A stretch of DNA of 64,000 nucleotides. Origin: PALSA-612 sp963755155 (GTDB lineage Bacteria > Actinomycetota > Thermoleophilia > Gaiellales > Gaiellaceae). The position numbers and the translations under genes are program-made. The notes under the pieces were generated by a model, which saw only the letters and a program-made list of their open reading frames with translations, did no database searches and was not told the DNA's origin. The stretch lies in NCBI GenBank assembly GCA_963755155.1, contig CAVWIV010000007.1, positions 620,001 to 684,000 of the forward strand, in the 5' to 3' direction. Of the stretch, positions 26,779 to 34,934 are shown piece after piece (the stretch's first letter is position 1; every line of letters begins with the position of its first letter).

Positions 26779-27481
26779 GCCTCGAGCAGGCGCTCGGCGA
26801 GCTCCAGGAGCTCACCGCGCTGCTGCGCCGCGAGTGCCCGTGGGACGCCGACCAGACGGCGCGCACGATCGTCCCCCACACCGTGGAGGAGGCGTACGAG
26901 GTCGCGGATGCCGCGATGGCGGACGACGACGCGAAGCTCGTCGACGAGCTCGGTGACCTGCTGTACCAGACGTTCTTCCTCTCGCTGCTGCTCTCCGAGC
27001 GCGGAGCGGGCGACCTCGAGACGGTTGCGCGCGGCGTCCACGACAAGCTCGTGCGCCGCCACCCGCATGTCTTCGAGAACGCCGACATCCCCGGCTCACC
27101 GGAGGCGGTCAAGCATCGCTGGGAGGAGCTGAAGACCGAGCAGGAGGGGAGAGAGGGCGTCTTCCACGACCTCCCGGAGCCGCTGCCGGCGCTGCTCTAT
27201 GCTCGAAAGGTGCAGCGGCGGGCGGCGTCGACCGGCTTTGCGTCTACCGATGTCGACGCGCGCCTCGCCGGTCTTCACGATCAGCTCGACGAGCTTCGCG
27301 CGGAGCTCGGGCGAACGGGGACGCCGCCTCCGGAGACGGAGCCGGACGCGAGGCTCCACGAGTCGCTCGGCGACGTGCTGTTCGGCGTCGTCGCCGTCGC
27401 GTCCGCGCTGAACGTCGATTCCGAGCTCGCCCTGCGCGGAGCGAGCCGCCGGTTCATGGAGCGCGTGGAGGGGGCGCGTGA
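26775..27481 (+). CDS. mazG: MazG-type nucleoside triphosphate pyrophosphohydrolase, frameshift near the end
   Basis: The protein starts at TTG 26775 (TTGA overlap) with LSLEQALGELQELTALLRRE, then CPWDADQTARTIVPHTVEEAYE and DELGDLLYQTFF (the EExxE/ExxD metal site), and a second MazG-like half (HESLGDVLFGVVAVASALN). As written, the frame runs to 27617 through eno. One missing G in the run at 27470-27474 would end it at TGA 27479-27481, in the usual GTGA overlap with eno, and I use that end. It degrades non-canonical NTPs or ppGpp-like nucleotides. Confidence 0.83.
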
Positions 27482-28752
27482 GCGCCATCGAACGCGTCGC
27501 GGCGCGGCAGATCCTCGACTCGCGCGGGAACCCGACGGTCGAGGTCGACGTCCTGCTCGAGTCGGGGGCGTTCGGTCGCGCCGCCGTCCCCTCAGGCGCC
27601 TCCACGGGCGAGCATGAGGCTGTCGAGTTGCGCGACGGCGATTCGGAGGCGTACCTCGGCAAGGGCGTCCTGCGCGCGGTCGGCAACGTCACCACCGTGC
27701 TCGGCCCGGCCGTGAAGGGTCTCGACGCGAGCGATCAGGCTGCGGTCGACGGGCGCATGATCGAGCTCGACGGCACCCCGTCGAAGAGCGCGCTCGGCGC
27801 GAACGCCCTGCTCGGCGTGTCGCTAGCGGTGGCGAAGGCGGCTGCGGCCGACGCCGGCCTGTCGCTCTACCGCTCGCTGGGCGGGGAGGCGGCCGTGACC
27901 CTGCCCGTGCCGATGATGAACGTCGTCAACGGCGGCGCCCACGCGGCGAACACCCTCGACCTCCAGGAGTTCATGGTCGTGCCGGCCGGCGCCGGCTCGT
28001 TCGCGGAGGCCCTGCAGATCGGCGCAGAGGTCTACCACACGCTGAAGGGCCTGCTGCACGAGCGCGGGCTCTCAACCGCTGTGGGCGACGAGGGCGGTTT
28101 CGCCCCGGATCTCGGCTCGAGCGAGGAGGCGATCGACGTCATTCTCGCCGCCGCCGAGCAGGCGGGCCACACCGACCGGATCGCGCTCGCGCTCGACCCG
28201 GCGGCGACGGAATTCTGGCGCGACGACGCGTACCGGTTCGAGGGGCGCGTGAAGGATCCCGCCGAGATGGTGGAGTTCTGGGCCGAGCTCGCCGGCACGT
28301 ACCCCATCGTCTCGGTGGAGGACGGGCTCGAAGAGGACGAGTGGTCATCGTGGCGCGAGCTGACCGAGCGGTCCGGCGGCAGTCTCCAGCTCGTGGGGGA
28401 CGACCTCTTCGTGACGAACGTCGACCGCCTCCGGCGCGGCATCGACGAGGGCGTCGCGAACGCGATCCTCATCAAGCTCAACCAGATCGGGACGCTCACG
28501 GAGACGCTCGAGGCGATCGAGCTCGCACGCGGAGCCGGCTACGCGTCGGTCATCTCCCACCGGTCCGGTGAGACCGAGGACACGACGATCGCGGACGTCG
28601 CCGTCGCCACGAATGCCGGCCAGATCAAGACCGGCGCGCCGTGCCGCTCGGACCGCGTCGCGAAGTACAACCAGCTGTTGCGGATCGAGGAAGAGCTCGG
28701 CGACCGCGCCGTCTATCCCGGCTGGAGCGCGTTCCCTCGGTACCGCCGCTAA
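27478..28752 (+). CDS. eno: Enolase
   Basis: This 424-residue glycolytic enzyme converts 2-phosphoglycerate to PEP. Visible: ARQILDSRGNPTVEVDV, VPSGASTGEHEAVELRDG, GDEGGFAPDL, the metal ligand region VSVEDGLEEDEW, GDDLFVTN, KLNQIGTLTETLEA and SHRSGETEDTTIADVAV. The GTG start at 27478 overlaps the inferred mazG end. pyk lies downstream and may be separately controlled through the palindrome at 28880. Confidence 0.97.
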   Translation: MSAIERVAARQILDSRGNPTVEVDVLLESGAFGRAAVPSGASTGEHEAVELRDGDSEAYLGKGVLRAVGNVTTVLGPAVKGLDASDQAAVDGRMIELDGTPSKSALGANALLGVSLAVAKAAAADAGLSLYRSLGGEAAVTLPVPMMNVVNGGAHAANTLDLQEFMVVPAGAGSFAEALQIGAEVYHTLKGLLHERGLSTAVGDEGGFAPDLGSSEEAIDVILAAAEQAGHTDRIALALDPAATEFWRDDAYRFEGRVKDPAEMVEFWAELAGTYPIVSVEDGLEEDEWSSWRELTERSGGSLQLVGDDLFVTNVDRLRRGIDEGVANAILIKLNQIGTLTETLEAIELARGAGYASVISHRSGETEDTTIADVAVATNAGQIKTGAPCRSDRVAKYNQLLRIEEELGDRAVYPGWSAFPRYRR

Positions 28753-28879
28753 GAAAGGCCGCGGGCAGACGTGGTTTCCCCTGACGTGCTACGCGAGGGC
28801 GTTACGCGGGCGGAGCCGGGCTTCGCCCGAGCGCAGCCCACGCGGTGTCCGCCAACGAGATCTGCCGAAGAAGGGGGTC

Positions 28880-28919
28880 AATGGGGGAAACATGATTTCC
28901 CCCATTCGACCGATACGCT
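28880..28919 (+). promoter_or_regulatory. Perfect inverted repeat plus leaderless -10 box upstream of pyk
   Basis: AATGGGGGAAA (28880-28890) and TTTCCCCCATT (28896-28906) form an 11-base perfect inverted repeat around CATGA. TACGCT (28914-28919) follows, and 6 bases later comes the pyk GTG. The repeat covers about -20 to -46 relative to the predicted start, where a -35 element would lie, and no T-run follows, so an operator fits better than a terminator. Confidence 0.6.
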
Positions 28920-28925
28920 GGCGCC

Positions 28926-30332
28926 GTGTCCAGCGAGGCCCCGCGCCGCACGAAGATCGTCGCCACGCTCGGGCCGGCCTCGGCCGGGCGCGTCGAGGAG
29001 CTCGTCGCCGCCGGCATGGACGTCGCCCGGCTGAACTTCTCCCACGGCACACACGCGGAGCATGCGGCGATGGCCGCTGCGGTTCGCGCCGTCGAGCGGG
29101 AGCGAGGGCGTTCCCTGGCCGTCATCGCCGACCTCCAGGGGCCGAAGCTCCGCATCGGCGACCTGCCGGCTCCCGTGGTGCTCTCTAAGGGCGACGAGGT
29201 GGTCGCCGGCCCCGACGGGGATCAGGTGGACCTGCCAATCGCCCCCGAGGTCGTGGGCGGAGTGCTCGAGGCGGGCCACGACGTCCTCATCGACGACGGC
29301 CACGTTCGTCTGCGCGTGGAGCGCGTGGACAACGGGCGCGCCGTGTGCTCCGTCGTCGTCGGCGGGACCGTCGAGAGCCACAAGGGCGTGAACCTTCCCG
29401 GCGTCGCCGTCCCCATCCCGTCGCTGACCAAGAAGGACCGCGGCGATCTCGGGTTCGCGCTCGACCTCGGCGCCGACTTCATCGCACTGTCGTTCGTGCG
29501 CTCGCCGGACGACGTCCGCGAGCTCAGGAAGCTCATCGACGACGCGGGCTCGGAGGCTCGAGTCATCGCGAAGATCGAGAAGGCGGAGGCGGTACATGCA
29601 CTCGGCCCGATCGTGGACGCGGCCGACGCAGTGATGGTTGCGCGCGGCGACCTCGGTGTCGAGATCGGGCCGGCCGCGGTGCCGCTGCTCCAGAAGCGGA
29701 TGATTCTCCTTGCGCTCGAGCGAGGTCGCCCGGTGATCACCGCCACCCAGATGCTCGAGTCGATGCTCCACGCGCCCGAGCCGACACGGGCCGAGGCGAG
29801 CGACGTCGCCAACGCCGTGCTCGACGGCACGTCGGCGCTCATGCTGTCGGAGGAGACGGCCGTCGGCGAGTACCCCGTCGAGGCCGTGGCGACGATGGAC
29901 GTCATCGCGCGCACCGTCGAGCCGAGCCAGGGCCACCGCCACGAGCTGCCGGCGGCTGGCGACGAGCCGACCGTCGGCGAGGCCATCTCGAACGCGGCCT
30001 GTGACATCGCCGAGTCGCTGCACGCGGTCGCACTCGTCGTTCCCACCTTCACCGGCGGCGCCGCGTCGGCGGTGGCGCGGCTGCGGCCAAGGCGGCCCAT
30101 CGTCGCGATCACCCACGACGAGCGCGTGGCGCGGCGGCTCGCGCTCGAGTGGGGCGTGGTGTCGCTCCTCATCGACGTCTGCGACAACGTCGAGCAGCTT
30201 TGGGGCCGGTCGATCGAAGCCGCGCGAGGGGCCGGTCTCATCGAGTCGGGCGACCGAGTCGTGATCACGGCAGGCACGCTCCTGAACACGCCCGGATCGA
30301 CGAACGTCATCAAGGTCGACGTCGCGCCGTAG
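28926..30332 (+). CDS. pyk: Pyruvate kinase
   Basis: This 468-residue enzyme makes pyruvate and ATP from PEP. It contains KIVATLGPASAGRVEELVAAG, LNFSHGTHAEH, DLQGPKLRIGD, KIEKAEAVHALGPIV with the catalytic lysine, MVARGDLGVEIG and TATQMLESMLHAPEPTRAEA. The C-terminal allosteric domain is present. GTG 28926 is leaderless. It follows eno on the same strand, so the last two ATP-linked steps of glycolysis are adjacent. Confidence 0.96.
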   Translation: MSSEAPRRTKIVATLGPASAGRVEELVAAGMDVARLNFSHGTHAEHAAMAAAVRAVERERGRSLAVIADLQGPKLRIGDLPAPVVLSKGDEVVAGPDGDQVDLPIAPEVVGGVLEAGHDVLIDDGHVRLRVERVDNGRAVCSVVVGGTVESHKGVNLPGVAVPIPSLTKKDRGDLGFALDLGADFIALSFVRSPDDVRELRKLIDDAGSEARVIAKIEKAEAVHALGPIVDAADAVMVARGDLGVEIGPAAVPLLQKRMILLALERGRPVITATQMLESMLHAPEPTRAEASDVANAVLDGTSALMLSEETAVGEYPVEAVATMDVIARTVEPSQGHRHELPAAGDEPTVGEAISNAACDIAESLHAVALVVPTFTGGAASAVARLRPRRPIVAITHDERVARRLALEWGVVSLLIDVCDNVEQLWGRSIEAARGAGLIESGDRVVITAGTLLNTPGSTNVIKVDVAP

Positions 30333-30368
30333 TGAAGGAAGGTCGGGACCGCGCGCGAACCGGACCGC

Positions 30369-30713
30369 ATGGGAGGAGCCCGCGTCCAACGACGGACCAT
30401 GCGACGAGGCCGGCGCGCCTGGCTCGTGGCGGTGGTCGCCCTCGCGCTCGTCGGCTTTCTCTACTACCGGCCGGTGAAGGCTTACGTTCGGGCGCAGGAC
30501 GCTCTTCAGGATCGCGCGGCCGAGGTGCGCCGCCTCTCCGCCGAGCGGACGAAGCTGCGCCGCCGGCTGAGGCTCGACGGCACGCCGGCCACGCTCGTGC
30601 GCGAGGCACGGAGGCTCGGGCTCGTCCGGCCCGATGAGCGCCTCTTCATCGTCAAGGGCATCGACGCCTGGCGACGAGCGCGAGCCGCCGACCGTGCCGA
30701 CGACGGAGGATGA
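30369..30713 (+). CDS. FtsB/DivIC-like septum formation protein
   Basis: A 114-residue bitopic protein. A basic N-terminus, one membrane helix (WLVAVVALALVGFLYY) and an extracytoplasmic coiled coil (QDALQDRAAEVRRLSAERTKLRRR) are followed by the family's short C-terminal block (LVREARRLGLVRPDERLFIV). It should join the divisome FtsBLQ complex. The location between pyk/eno and DUF501 is the usual actinobacterial order. The start could be ATG 30369 or ATG 30399. Confidence 0.82.
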   Translation: MGGARVQRRTMRRGRRAWLVAVVALALVGFLYYRPVKAYVRAQDALQDRAAEVRRLSAERTKLRRRLRLDGTPATLVREARRLGLVRPDERLFIVKGIDAWRRARAADRADDGG

Positions 30714-31203
30714 CGACCGCGCCGCGGTCGAGCGCCAGCTCGGGCGCCCGGTGCGCGCTTTCCTGCGGGTCGTCCACCGCTGCCCGTACGGCCGGCCGGC
30801 GGTAACGGAGCAGGCGCCCTACGCAGCCGACGGATTGCCCTTCCCGACGACGTACTACCTCACATGCCCCCACGCGGTGGCTGTCGTGTCCCGAGTCGAG
30901 GCGGCGGGCGGCGTCGAGCGCTGGAGCGCGCTCGCGGCTGCGGACGACGACCTGCGAGCGAGCGTCGAAAGAGCGACCGACGAGCAGCGCGAGCTCCGGC
31001 GAGCTCTTGCAGCCGGCCGCGTCGGTCGCGACGAAGGCGCGTCGCTCGAGCTCGGCATCGGAGGCTCGTCGAGCCCGTTGCGGCTGAAGTGCCTCCACGC
31101 TCACGTGGCGTTCGCGCTCGCGAGGCCCGGCTACGCCCTCGGCGAGAGGATCGTCGCAGAGCTGAAACAGGTGTTTCCCGAGGACGGCTGCTGCTCGCTC
31201 TAG
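30694..31203 (+). CDS. DUF501-family protein
   Basis: A cytosolic protein of about 169 residues from GTG 30694, overlapping the FtsB-like gene. Conserved parts are RQLGRPVRAFLRVVHRCPYG, PFPTTYYLTCPHAVAVVSRVEA and the C-terminal LKCLHAHVAFALARPGYALG, ending EDGCCSL. The CxxxP and KCLHxH cysteines and histidines suggest metal binding, but function is unknown. The frame could start further upstream. Its TAG stop is the first half of the next gene's -10 box. Confidence 0.8.
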   Translation: MPTTEDDDRAAVERQLGRPVRAFLRVVHRCPYGRPAVTEQAPYAADGLPFPTTYYLTCPHAVAVVSRVEAAGGVERWSALAAADDDLRASVERATDEQRELRRALAAGRVGRDEGASLELGIGGSSSPLRLKCLHAHVAFALARPGYALGERIVAELKQVFPEDGCCSL

Positions 31204-31206
31204 CAT
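31201..31206 (+). promoter_or_regulatory. -10 box built on a stop codon, for the gene at 31214
   Basis: TAGCAT begins with the TAG stop of the DUF501 gene and ends 7 bases before GTG 31214. Confidence 0.5.
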
Positions 31207-31213
31207 CAGACGA

Positions 31214-31519
31214 GTGGAGACGCAGGTTGAGATCGTCCGGCAGCAGTGGGACAACGCCTACCGTGGTCTCGTCCGTGGCCGGGAATGGATGCTGCCGTCC
31301 GAGAGCAGGTGGAGACCGTGACCGCCGAGCTGCGGCGGCGCGTCGGTGGCACGTTCACGCTCGGCGAGCTGGCGGCCGTCTACGCAGGACTCGGAGCGTT
31401 GGACGCTGACGGTCATCTCCGAGCGGTGCTACCGCCCTGGCTGGGTGCAGACGGCAGCCGCCGCCGCCGACGCGGCGTTCCACCTGTACGCGCGGGGAGC
31501 GCGCGACTACCGGCCGTGA
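31214..31519 (+). CDS. Small hypothetical protein, two compensating frameshifts
   Basis: Read across three frame segments this gives VETQVEIVRQQWDNAYRGL, then VREQVETVTAELRRRVGGTF and TLGELAAVYAGLGALDAD, then CYRPGWVQTAAAAADAAFHL and YARGARDYRP before TGA 31517-31519. The first and last segments share a frame, so the two shifts (about 31275 and 31410-31425) cancel. About 100 residues, helical and soluble; I recognise no named family. Its end overlaps GTG 31516 of the next gene (GTGA), supporting one unit. Confidence 0.6.
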
Positions 31520-31746
31520 GCGTCACCACGCAGCGTCCGCGACGACAGCGCCGGCGTCGCCCCGTGCTGAGAGCGGTCCTCGTCGCGGCAATGCTCGGCG
31601 TCGTCTTCGCGCTCGGTATCGCGTTCGGCCAGTCGATCGCGACCGATCAGACACCGGAGAGCGCGACGACGCAGACGCGGACGATTGTGCCCGTTGCGGC
31701 CACGCGCCAGACGGTGACCGTGACGACGACCGTGACGACGCCCTGA
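31516..31746 (+). CDS. Small membrane-anchored protein (76 residues)
   Basis: The protein begins VSVTTQRPRRQRRRRPVLRA: an Arg-rich cytoplasmic N-terminus, one helix (VLVAAMLGVVFALGIAFGQS) and a Thr/Val-rich exported tail (TVTVTTTVTTP). The low-complexity tail resembles the Thr-rich segment of the YkuD protein nearby. No family recognised. It is coupled to the preceding gene by a GTGA overlap. Confidence 0.6.
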   Translation: MSVTTQRPRRQRRRRPVLRAVLVAAMLGVVFALGIAFGQSIATDQTPESATTQTRTIVPVAATRQTVTVTTTVTTP

Positions 31747-31747
31747 G

Positions 31748-32305
31748 TTGATCTCGCTCGACGAGCGCGTCGAGCGGTGGATCGTCGAGCATCGCGTCGA
31801 CTGGCTCGATCCGCTCGTCGTCGGCCTCACGTACGCGGGGACGCACGGCTTGCTGTGGATCGTGCTCGGCATCGCCGTAGCCGTCTGGCTGCGCCGCCCG
31901 AGCATCGCGTTCGCCGTGCCGGCGGTCGTGCTGCTTGCGGATCTCGCCGCGTCCGGCCTGAAGCTCGCGACGGACCGCCGGCGGCCGGAGGAGACACTGG
32001 CCGGGATCGACGTGCTCGTGTCGACGCCGTCGACCGCGGCCTTCCCATCGGGTCACGCCGCCACGAGCTTCGCAGCCGCCGTCGTGCTCGCTCTCGCGCT
32101 GCCGTCACTTGCCCCAGCGTTCCTCGTGCTCGCCGCGGCCGTGGCCTTCTCGCGGCTCTACGTCGGCGTGCACTTTCCTCTGGACGCGATCGGCGGAGCA
32201 GTCCTCGGCGTCGTCGTGGCGGGAGGGCTTGGCGGAACGGTGCTCGTCGCCAGGGCGCTCCGGGCGTCGCGCTGCAAGGACGCAGGGAGCCCGCGTACTG
32301 AATGA
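31748..32305 (+). CDS. PAP2-superfamily membrane phosphatase
   Basis: A protein of 185 residues from TTG 31748. The three catalytic motifs are present: KLATDRRRP, PSGHAATSF and SRLYVGVHFPLD, spread over about five membrane helices. It probably dephosphorylates undecaprenyl pyrophosphate or a phosphatidate-type lipid. The last 28 codons (from GGLGGTVLVARALRASRC) are encoded by a repeat element that also occurs at 34222-34383, so the native C-terminus was replaced by that insertion. Confidence 0.85.
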   Translation: MISLDERVERWIVEHRVDWLDPLVVGLTYAGTHGLLWIVLGIAVAVWLRRPSIAFAVPAVVLLADLAASGLKLATDRRRPEETLAGIDVLVSTPSTAAFPSGHAATSFAAAVVLALALPSLAPAFLVLAAAVAFSRLYVGVHFPLDAIGGAVLGVVVAGGLGGTVLVARALRASRCKDAGSPRTE

Positions 32306-32387
32306 AGTACGTGGGCGACTGAGGACGCCGCAGCGCGGCGATCCGGTGCGTTCTGGCGGCACAGTCACTGTTTCGCCAGGCCCTCCC
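32221..32387 (+). repeat. MITE-like palindromic repeat, copy 1
   Basis: A 167-base unit beginning GGGAGGGCTTGGCGGAAC and ending GTTTCGCCAGGCCCTCCC, which are imperfect terminal inverted repeats of 18 bases. The interior is also roughly symmetrical around GTACTGAATGAAGTAC, so the whole unit can fold as one long hairpin. It matches the reverse complement of 34222-34383 at all but about eight positions. It supplies the 3' end of the PAP2 gene and touches the stop of the convergent gene. Confidence 0.8.
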
Positions 32388-32824
32388 TAAAGCTCTTCTC
32401 CTGCTCGCACGAGCCCTGCGACGATCGCGACCGCGGCGGACGCCAGGCCCACCCAGAGCCCGATGGCGCGATCGGCAGTGCCGGCGAACTCGTCGGGGAT
32501 CGACACGATCCTGATGAGCAGGAGGATCGTCGCCGTCGTCGCGAGGACGATGACGATGAGGCTCTCGGGGAGGCTCCGCGGCAGCTCGATCCCAGCGCCT
32601 CGCCGCACAGCGAGGAGGACGATCGCGATGCCCAGCACGAACACGAACTTCCCGAGCGTGCCGGTGTTCCAGCCGAGCACGGACACGGTCGGCCCCTCAG
32701 ACCCGGAGCCGGAGTACCAGCCCATGAACGACGAGAGCGCGAGTGTCAGGCCCGCGACCCAGGTCGCCTGGCCCGCGGCCGCCACGAGCGCCGGCGTCTC
32801 CGGGGGACGCGCTTGCTCGCTCAA
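32387..32824 (-). CDS. Four-helix membrane protein of unknown function
   Basis: A 145-residue protein from TTG 32824, overlapping the stop of the upstream gene (TTGA). Four hydrophobic segments are visible, including TWVAGLTLALSSFMGWYSG, LGKFVFVLGIAIVLLAV, SLIVIVLATTATILLLI and AIGLWVGLASAAVAIVAGLV. No recognised family. It forms a two-gene unit with the next entry. Confidence 0.65.
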   Translation of the reverse strand: MSEQARPPETPALVAAAGQATWVAGLTLALSSFMGWYSGSGSEGPTVSVLGWNTGTLGKFVFVLGIAIVLLAVRRGAGIELPRSLPESLIVIVLATTATILLLIRIVSIPDEFAGTADRAIGLWVGLASAAVAIVAGLVRAGEEL

Positions 32825-33057
32825 AGGCCGAAGAGCGTCTGCACCTGGCCCCAGATCGTGACCGCGAGCACGAGACTGCCGAGCAGGAGGAGGGTGGCCA
32901 CGAGCCAGAACCTCCACCGAGCTCGCCGTTGCTCGCGATCGCGGGCGATGCGCGCGGAGCGCCGCTCACGGTGAAAACGGTATGCGTGCGCCACCGAGGC
33001 GGGGTCGTGCGTCGGCGGGTCGTCGAGCTCGGCCGTATGCCGTGCAGGACGGGCCAT
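32821..33057 (-). CDS. Small single-span membrane protein (78 residues)
   Basis: A hydrophilic, Arg/Glu-rich N-terminal half (VAHAYRFHRERRSARIARDR) is followed by one helix (FWLVATLLLLGSLVLAVTIW). No recognised family. It is leaderless: TACACT (33064-33069, reverse strand) ends 6 bases before ATG 33057. Divergent from the YkuD gene. Confidence 0.65.
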   Translation of the reverse strand: MARPARHTAELDDPPTHDPASVAHAYRFHRERRSARIARDREQRRARWRFWLVATLLLLGSLVLAVTIWGQVQTLFGL

Positions 33058-33115
33058 GAGCGAAGTGTAAACCGGCGCGTCGCCGGAGTGTGCGTTATCC
33101 GACTCCGCGCAGGGC

Positions 33116-33121
33116 TAGACT
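33116..33121 (+). promoter_or_regulatory. Leaderless -10 box for the L,D-transpeptidase gene
   Basis: TAGACT ends 6 bases before GTG 33128; the divergent TACACT box lies 46 bases away on the other strand. Confidence 0.55.
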
Positions 33122-33127
33122 TCACAC

Positions 33128-34222
33128 GTGCGCAGGGTCGGCGCAGCCGTCGTCGTCTTGAGCCTCGCGTTTGCGGGCTTTCTCGCCGCGTCCGTTCTTG
33201 CCGGCCCGCAGGCTCAGCCGGCGCAGACTGACACGACCACGACCACGGAGACGACGTCGACCACGGCCACAACTGTCACGACGCCGACGCCGCCCCCACC
33301 GCCCCCGAAGGCGAAGCCAAAGCCGAAGCCGAAGCTCCCGGCGCGCCTCGCCCGTCGTGTCCAGATCGGTGGCATCCACGTCGGCGGGCTCACACCGGCG
33401 GCGGCGCTCGCGGCCGTGAAGGTAGCCGCCCGCTCCCCGCTCGTCGTCACCGTTGACGACGCGCGGGTACCGGTGTCGCCGGCGAAGCTCGGGGTGAAGG
33501 CATACGTCGAGGCAGCCGTCAGGCGCGCGAGAACGGCGAAGCCCGGCACGAGCATTCCGCTCCACGTGACCGTGCGCGGCGCCGACGTCCGTGCCTGGGT
33601 AGCGAAGCTCGCGGACAGACGCGACCGCGAGGTGCGCGACGCCCGCGTCGTGCTCTCCGGGGCCCACCCCCGTGTTGTGTCCGAGCGAAACGGCTACCGA
33701 GTTCGCCGCGAGGCGACCGTTGCCGTGATCGTCGAAGCGTTGCTCGCCAACCGGCGGGGCCCGGTGAAGGCCGTGGCCGGCCTCGAGCGGCCGAAGGTCG
33801 CGAGCGCTTTCTTCACGTCAGCCGTCGTCATCCGCCGCGGCACGAACAAGCTTCTCTACTACAAGGACAAGGGCGACGGGCTCGAGAAGATGCGGACGTT
33901 CAGTGTCGCCACCGGCACGTCTTCGTACCCGACCCCGCTCGGGAATTTCGAGATCGTGCAGATGCAGCGTCACCCCTGGTGGTACCCGCCGCCGTCACCG
34001 TGGGCAGAGGGCCTGAACCCCGTGCCGCCCGGCCCTGGCAACCCGCTCGGCACGCGGTGGATGGGCATCAGCGCGCCCGCCGTCGGCATCCACGGGACGC
34101 CCGACGCGGCATCGCTCGGCTACTCGGCCTCCCATGGCTGCATCCGCATGGCGATCCCCTCTGCCGAGTGGCTGTTCAAGCAGGTCAAGGTGGGGACGCC
34201 GGTGTTCATCATCTCTGCGTAG
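33128..34222 (+). CDS. L,D-transpeptidase (YkuD) with peptidoglycan-binding domain
   Basis: An exported 364-residue enzyme. The signal/anchor (residues 1-27) is followed by a Thr-rich then Pro/Lys linker, two repeats of a PG-binding_4-like fold (QIGGIHVGGLTPAAALAAV onward), and a C-terminal YkuD domain with AVGIHGTPDAASLGYSASHG and the catalytic cysteine in SHGCIRMAIPSAEWL. It forms 3-3 cross-links or attaches proteins to peptidoglycan. Its TAG stop abuts repeat copy 2. Confidence 0.92.
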   Translation: MRRVGAAVVVLSLAFAGFLAASVLAGPQAQPAQTDTTTTTETTSTTATTVTTPTPPPPPPKAKPKPKPKLPARLARRVQIGGIHVGGLTPAAALAAVKVAARSPLVVTVDDARVPVSPAKLGVKAYVEAAVRRARTAKPGTSIPLHVTVRGADVRAWVAKLADRRDREVRDARVVLSGAHPRVVSERNGYRVRREATVAVIVEALLANRRGPVKAVAGLERPKVASAFFTSAVVIRRGTNKLLYYKDKGDGLEKMRTFSVATGTSSYPTPLGNFEIVQMQRHPWWYPPPSPWAEGLNPVPPGPGNPLGTRWMGISAPAVGIHGTPDAASLGYSASHGCIRMAIPSAEWLFKQVKVGTPVFIISA

Positions 34223-34383
34223 GGAGGACTTGGCGAAACGTGACTGTGCCGCCAGAACGCACCGGATCGCCGCGCTGCGGTGTCCTCGGTCGCTCACGTA
34301 CTTCTAGTACGCGGGCTCCCTGCGTCCTTGCAGCGCGACGCCCGGAGCGCCCTGACGACGAGCACCGTTCCGCCAAGCCCTCC
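34222..34383 (-). repeat. MITE-like palindromic repeat, copy 2 (inverted relative to copy 1)
   Basis: On the reverse strand this reads GGAGGGCTTGGCGGAAC to GTTTCGCCAAGTCCTCCC and is about 94 percent identical to 32221-32387. It fills the entire space between the YkuD stop (34220-34222) and the ATG of the TlpA gene (34386). Differences cluster in the hairpin loop (GTACTAGAAGTAC instead of GTACTGAATGAAGTAC). Confidence 0.8.
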
Positions 34384-34385
34384 TG

Positions 34386-34934
34386 ATGGCCGTCGGGCTG
34401 CGCCGCGCCGGCCAGGTGCTGGCGATCGCGGTCGTCCTCGCGTTGCTCGCGGTGCTCGTGTGGCGGGTCGTGCGCGACTCCGAAGGCGGGGCCGCCGACG
34501 CCCTGCGCCGCGGCGAGCATCCACAGGCGCCAGAGTTCGACCTCCAACGGCTCGACGAGTCGGGCCGCCTCCAGCTTGAGTCACTGCGCGGGAAGGCGGT
34601 CGTGCTGAACTTCTGGGCCTCGTGGTGCATCCCGTGCAAGGAGGAAGCGCCCCGGCTCGAGGCTGCCTGGCGGAAGTGGCGTTCGAAGGGAGTCGTGGTC
34701 GTCGGCATCGACGCGAACGACTTCAAGTCGGACGCGCGCCGTTTTGCCCGCCGCTACAAGGTCACGTACCCGCTCGTGCACGACGGCCCGGGAAACCTGC
34801 TCGACGACTACGGCCTCTTCGCGTTCCCCGAGACGTTCTTCGTCCGGCCGGACGGCCGGCTGTCTTCGTGGACGCAGGGCGAGCTGAGCGTAGCCGAGAT
34901 CGAGGCGGGCATCCGGGAGGCTCTCGCGACATGA
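34386..34934 (+). CDS. Membrane-anchored thiol-disulfide oxidoreductase (TlpA/ResA/CcmG type)
   Basis: A protein of 182 residues with an N-terminal helix (VLAIAVVLALLAVLVWRVV) and an extracytoplasmic thioredoxin domain with the redox pair in FWASWCIPCKEEAPRLEAAW, and FAFPETFFVRPDGRL around the cis-proline. It probably reduces apocytochrome c or CcmH. ccmH and ccdA follow with short overlaps, indicating a cytochrome c maturation operon. The repeat unit immediately upstream leaves almost no room for a promoter other than inside the repeat. Confidence 0.88.
   Translation: MAVGLRRAGQVLAIAVVLALLAVLVWRVVRDSEGGAADALRRGEHPQAPEFDLQRLDESGRLQLESLRGKAVVLNFWASWCIPCKEEAPRLEAAWRKWRSKGVVVVGIDANDFKSDARRFARRYKVTYPLVHDGPGNLLDDYGLFAFPETFFVRPDGRLSSWTQGELSVAEIEAGIREALAT

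Noticed and set aside
31516..31746. Thr-rich tail as a sign of a surface adhesin
   Set aside because: The protein is only 76 residues, and the tail is simple low complexity also seen as a linker in the nearby YkuD protein.
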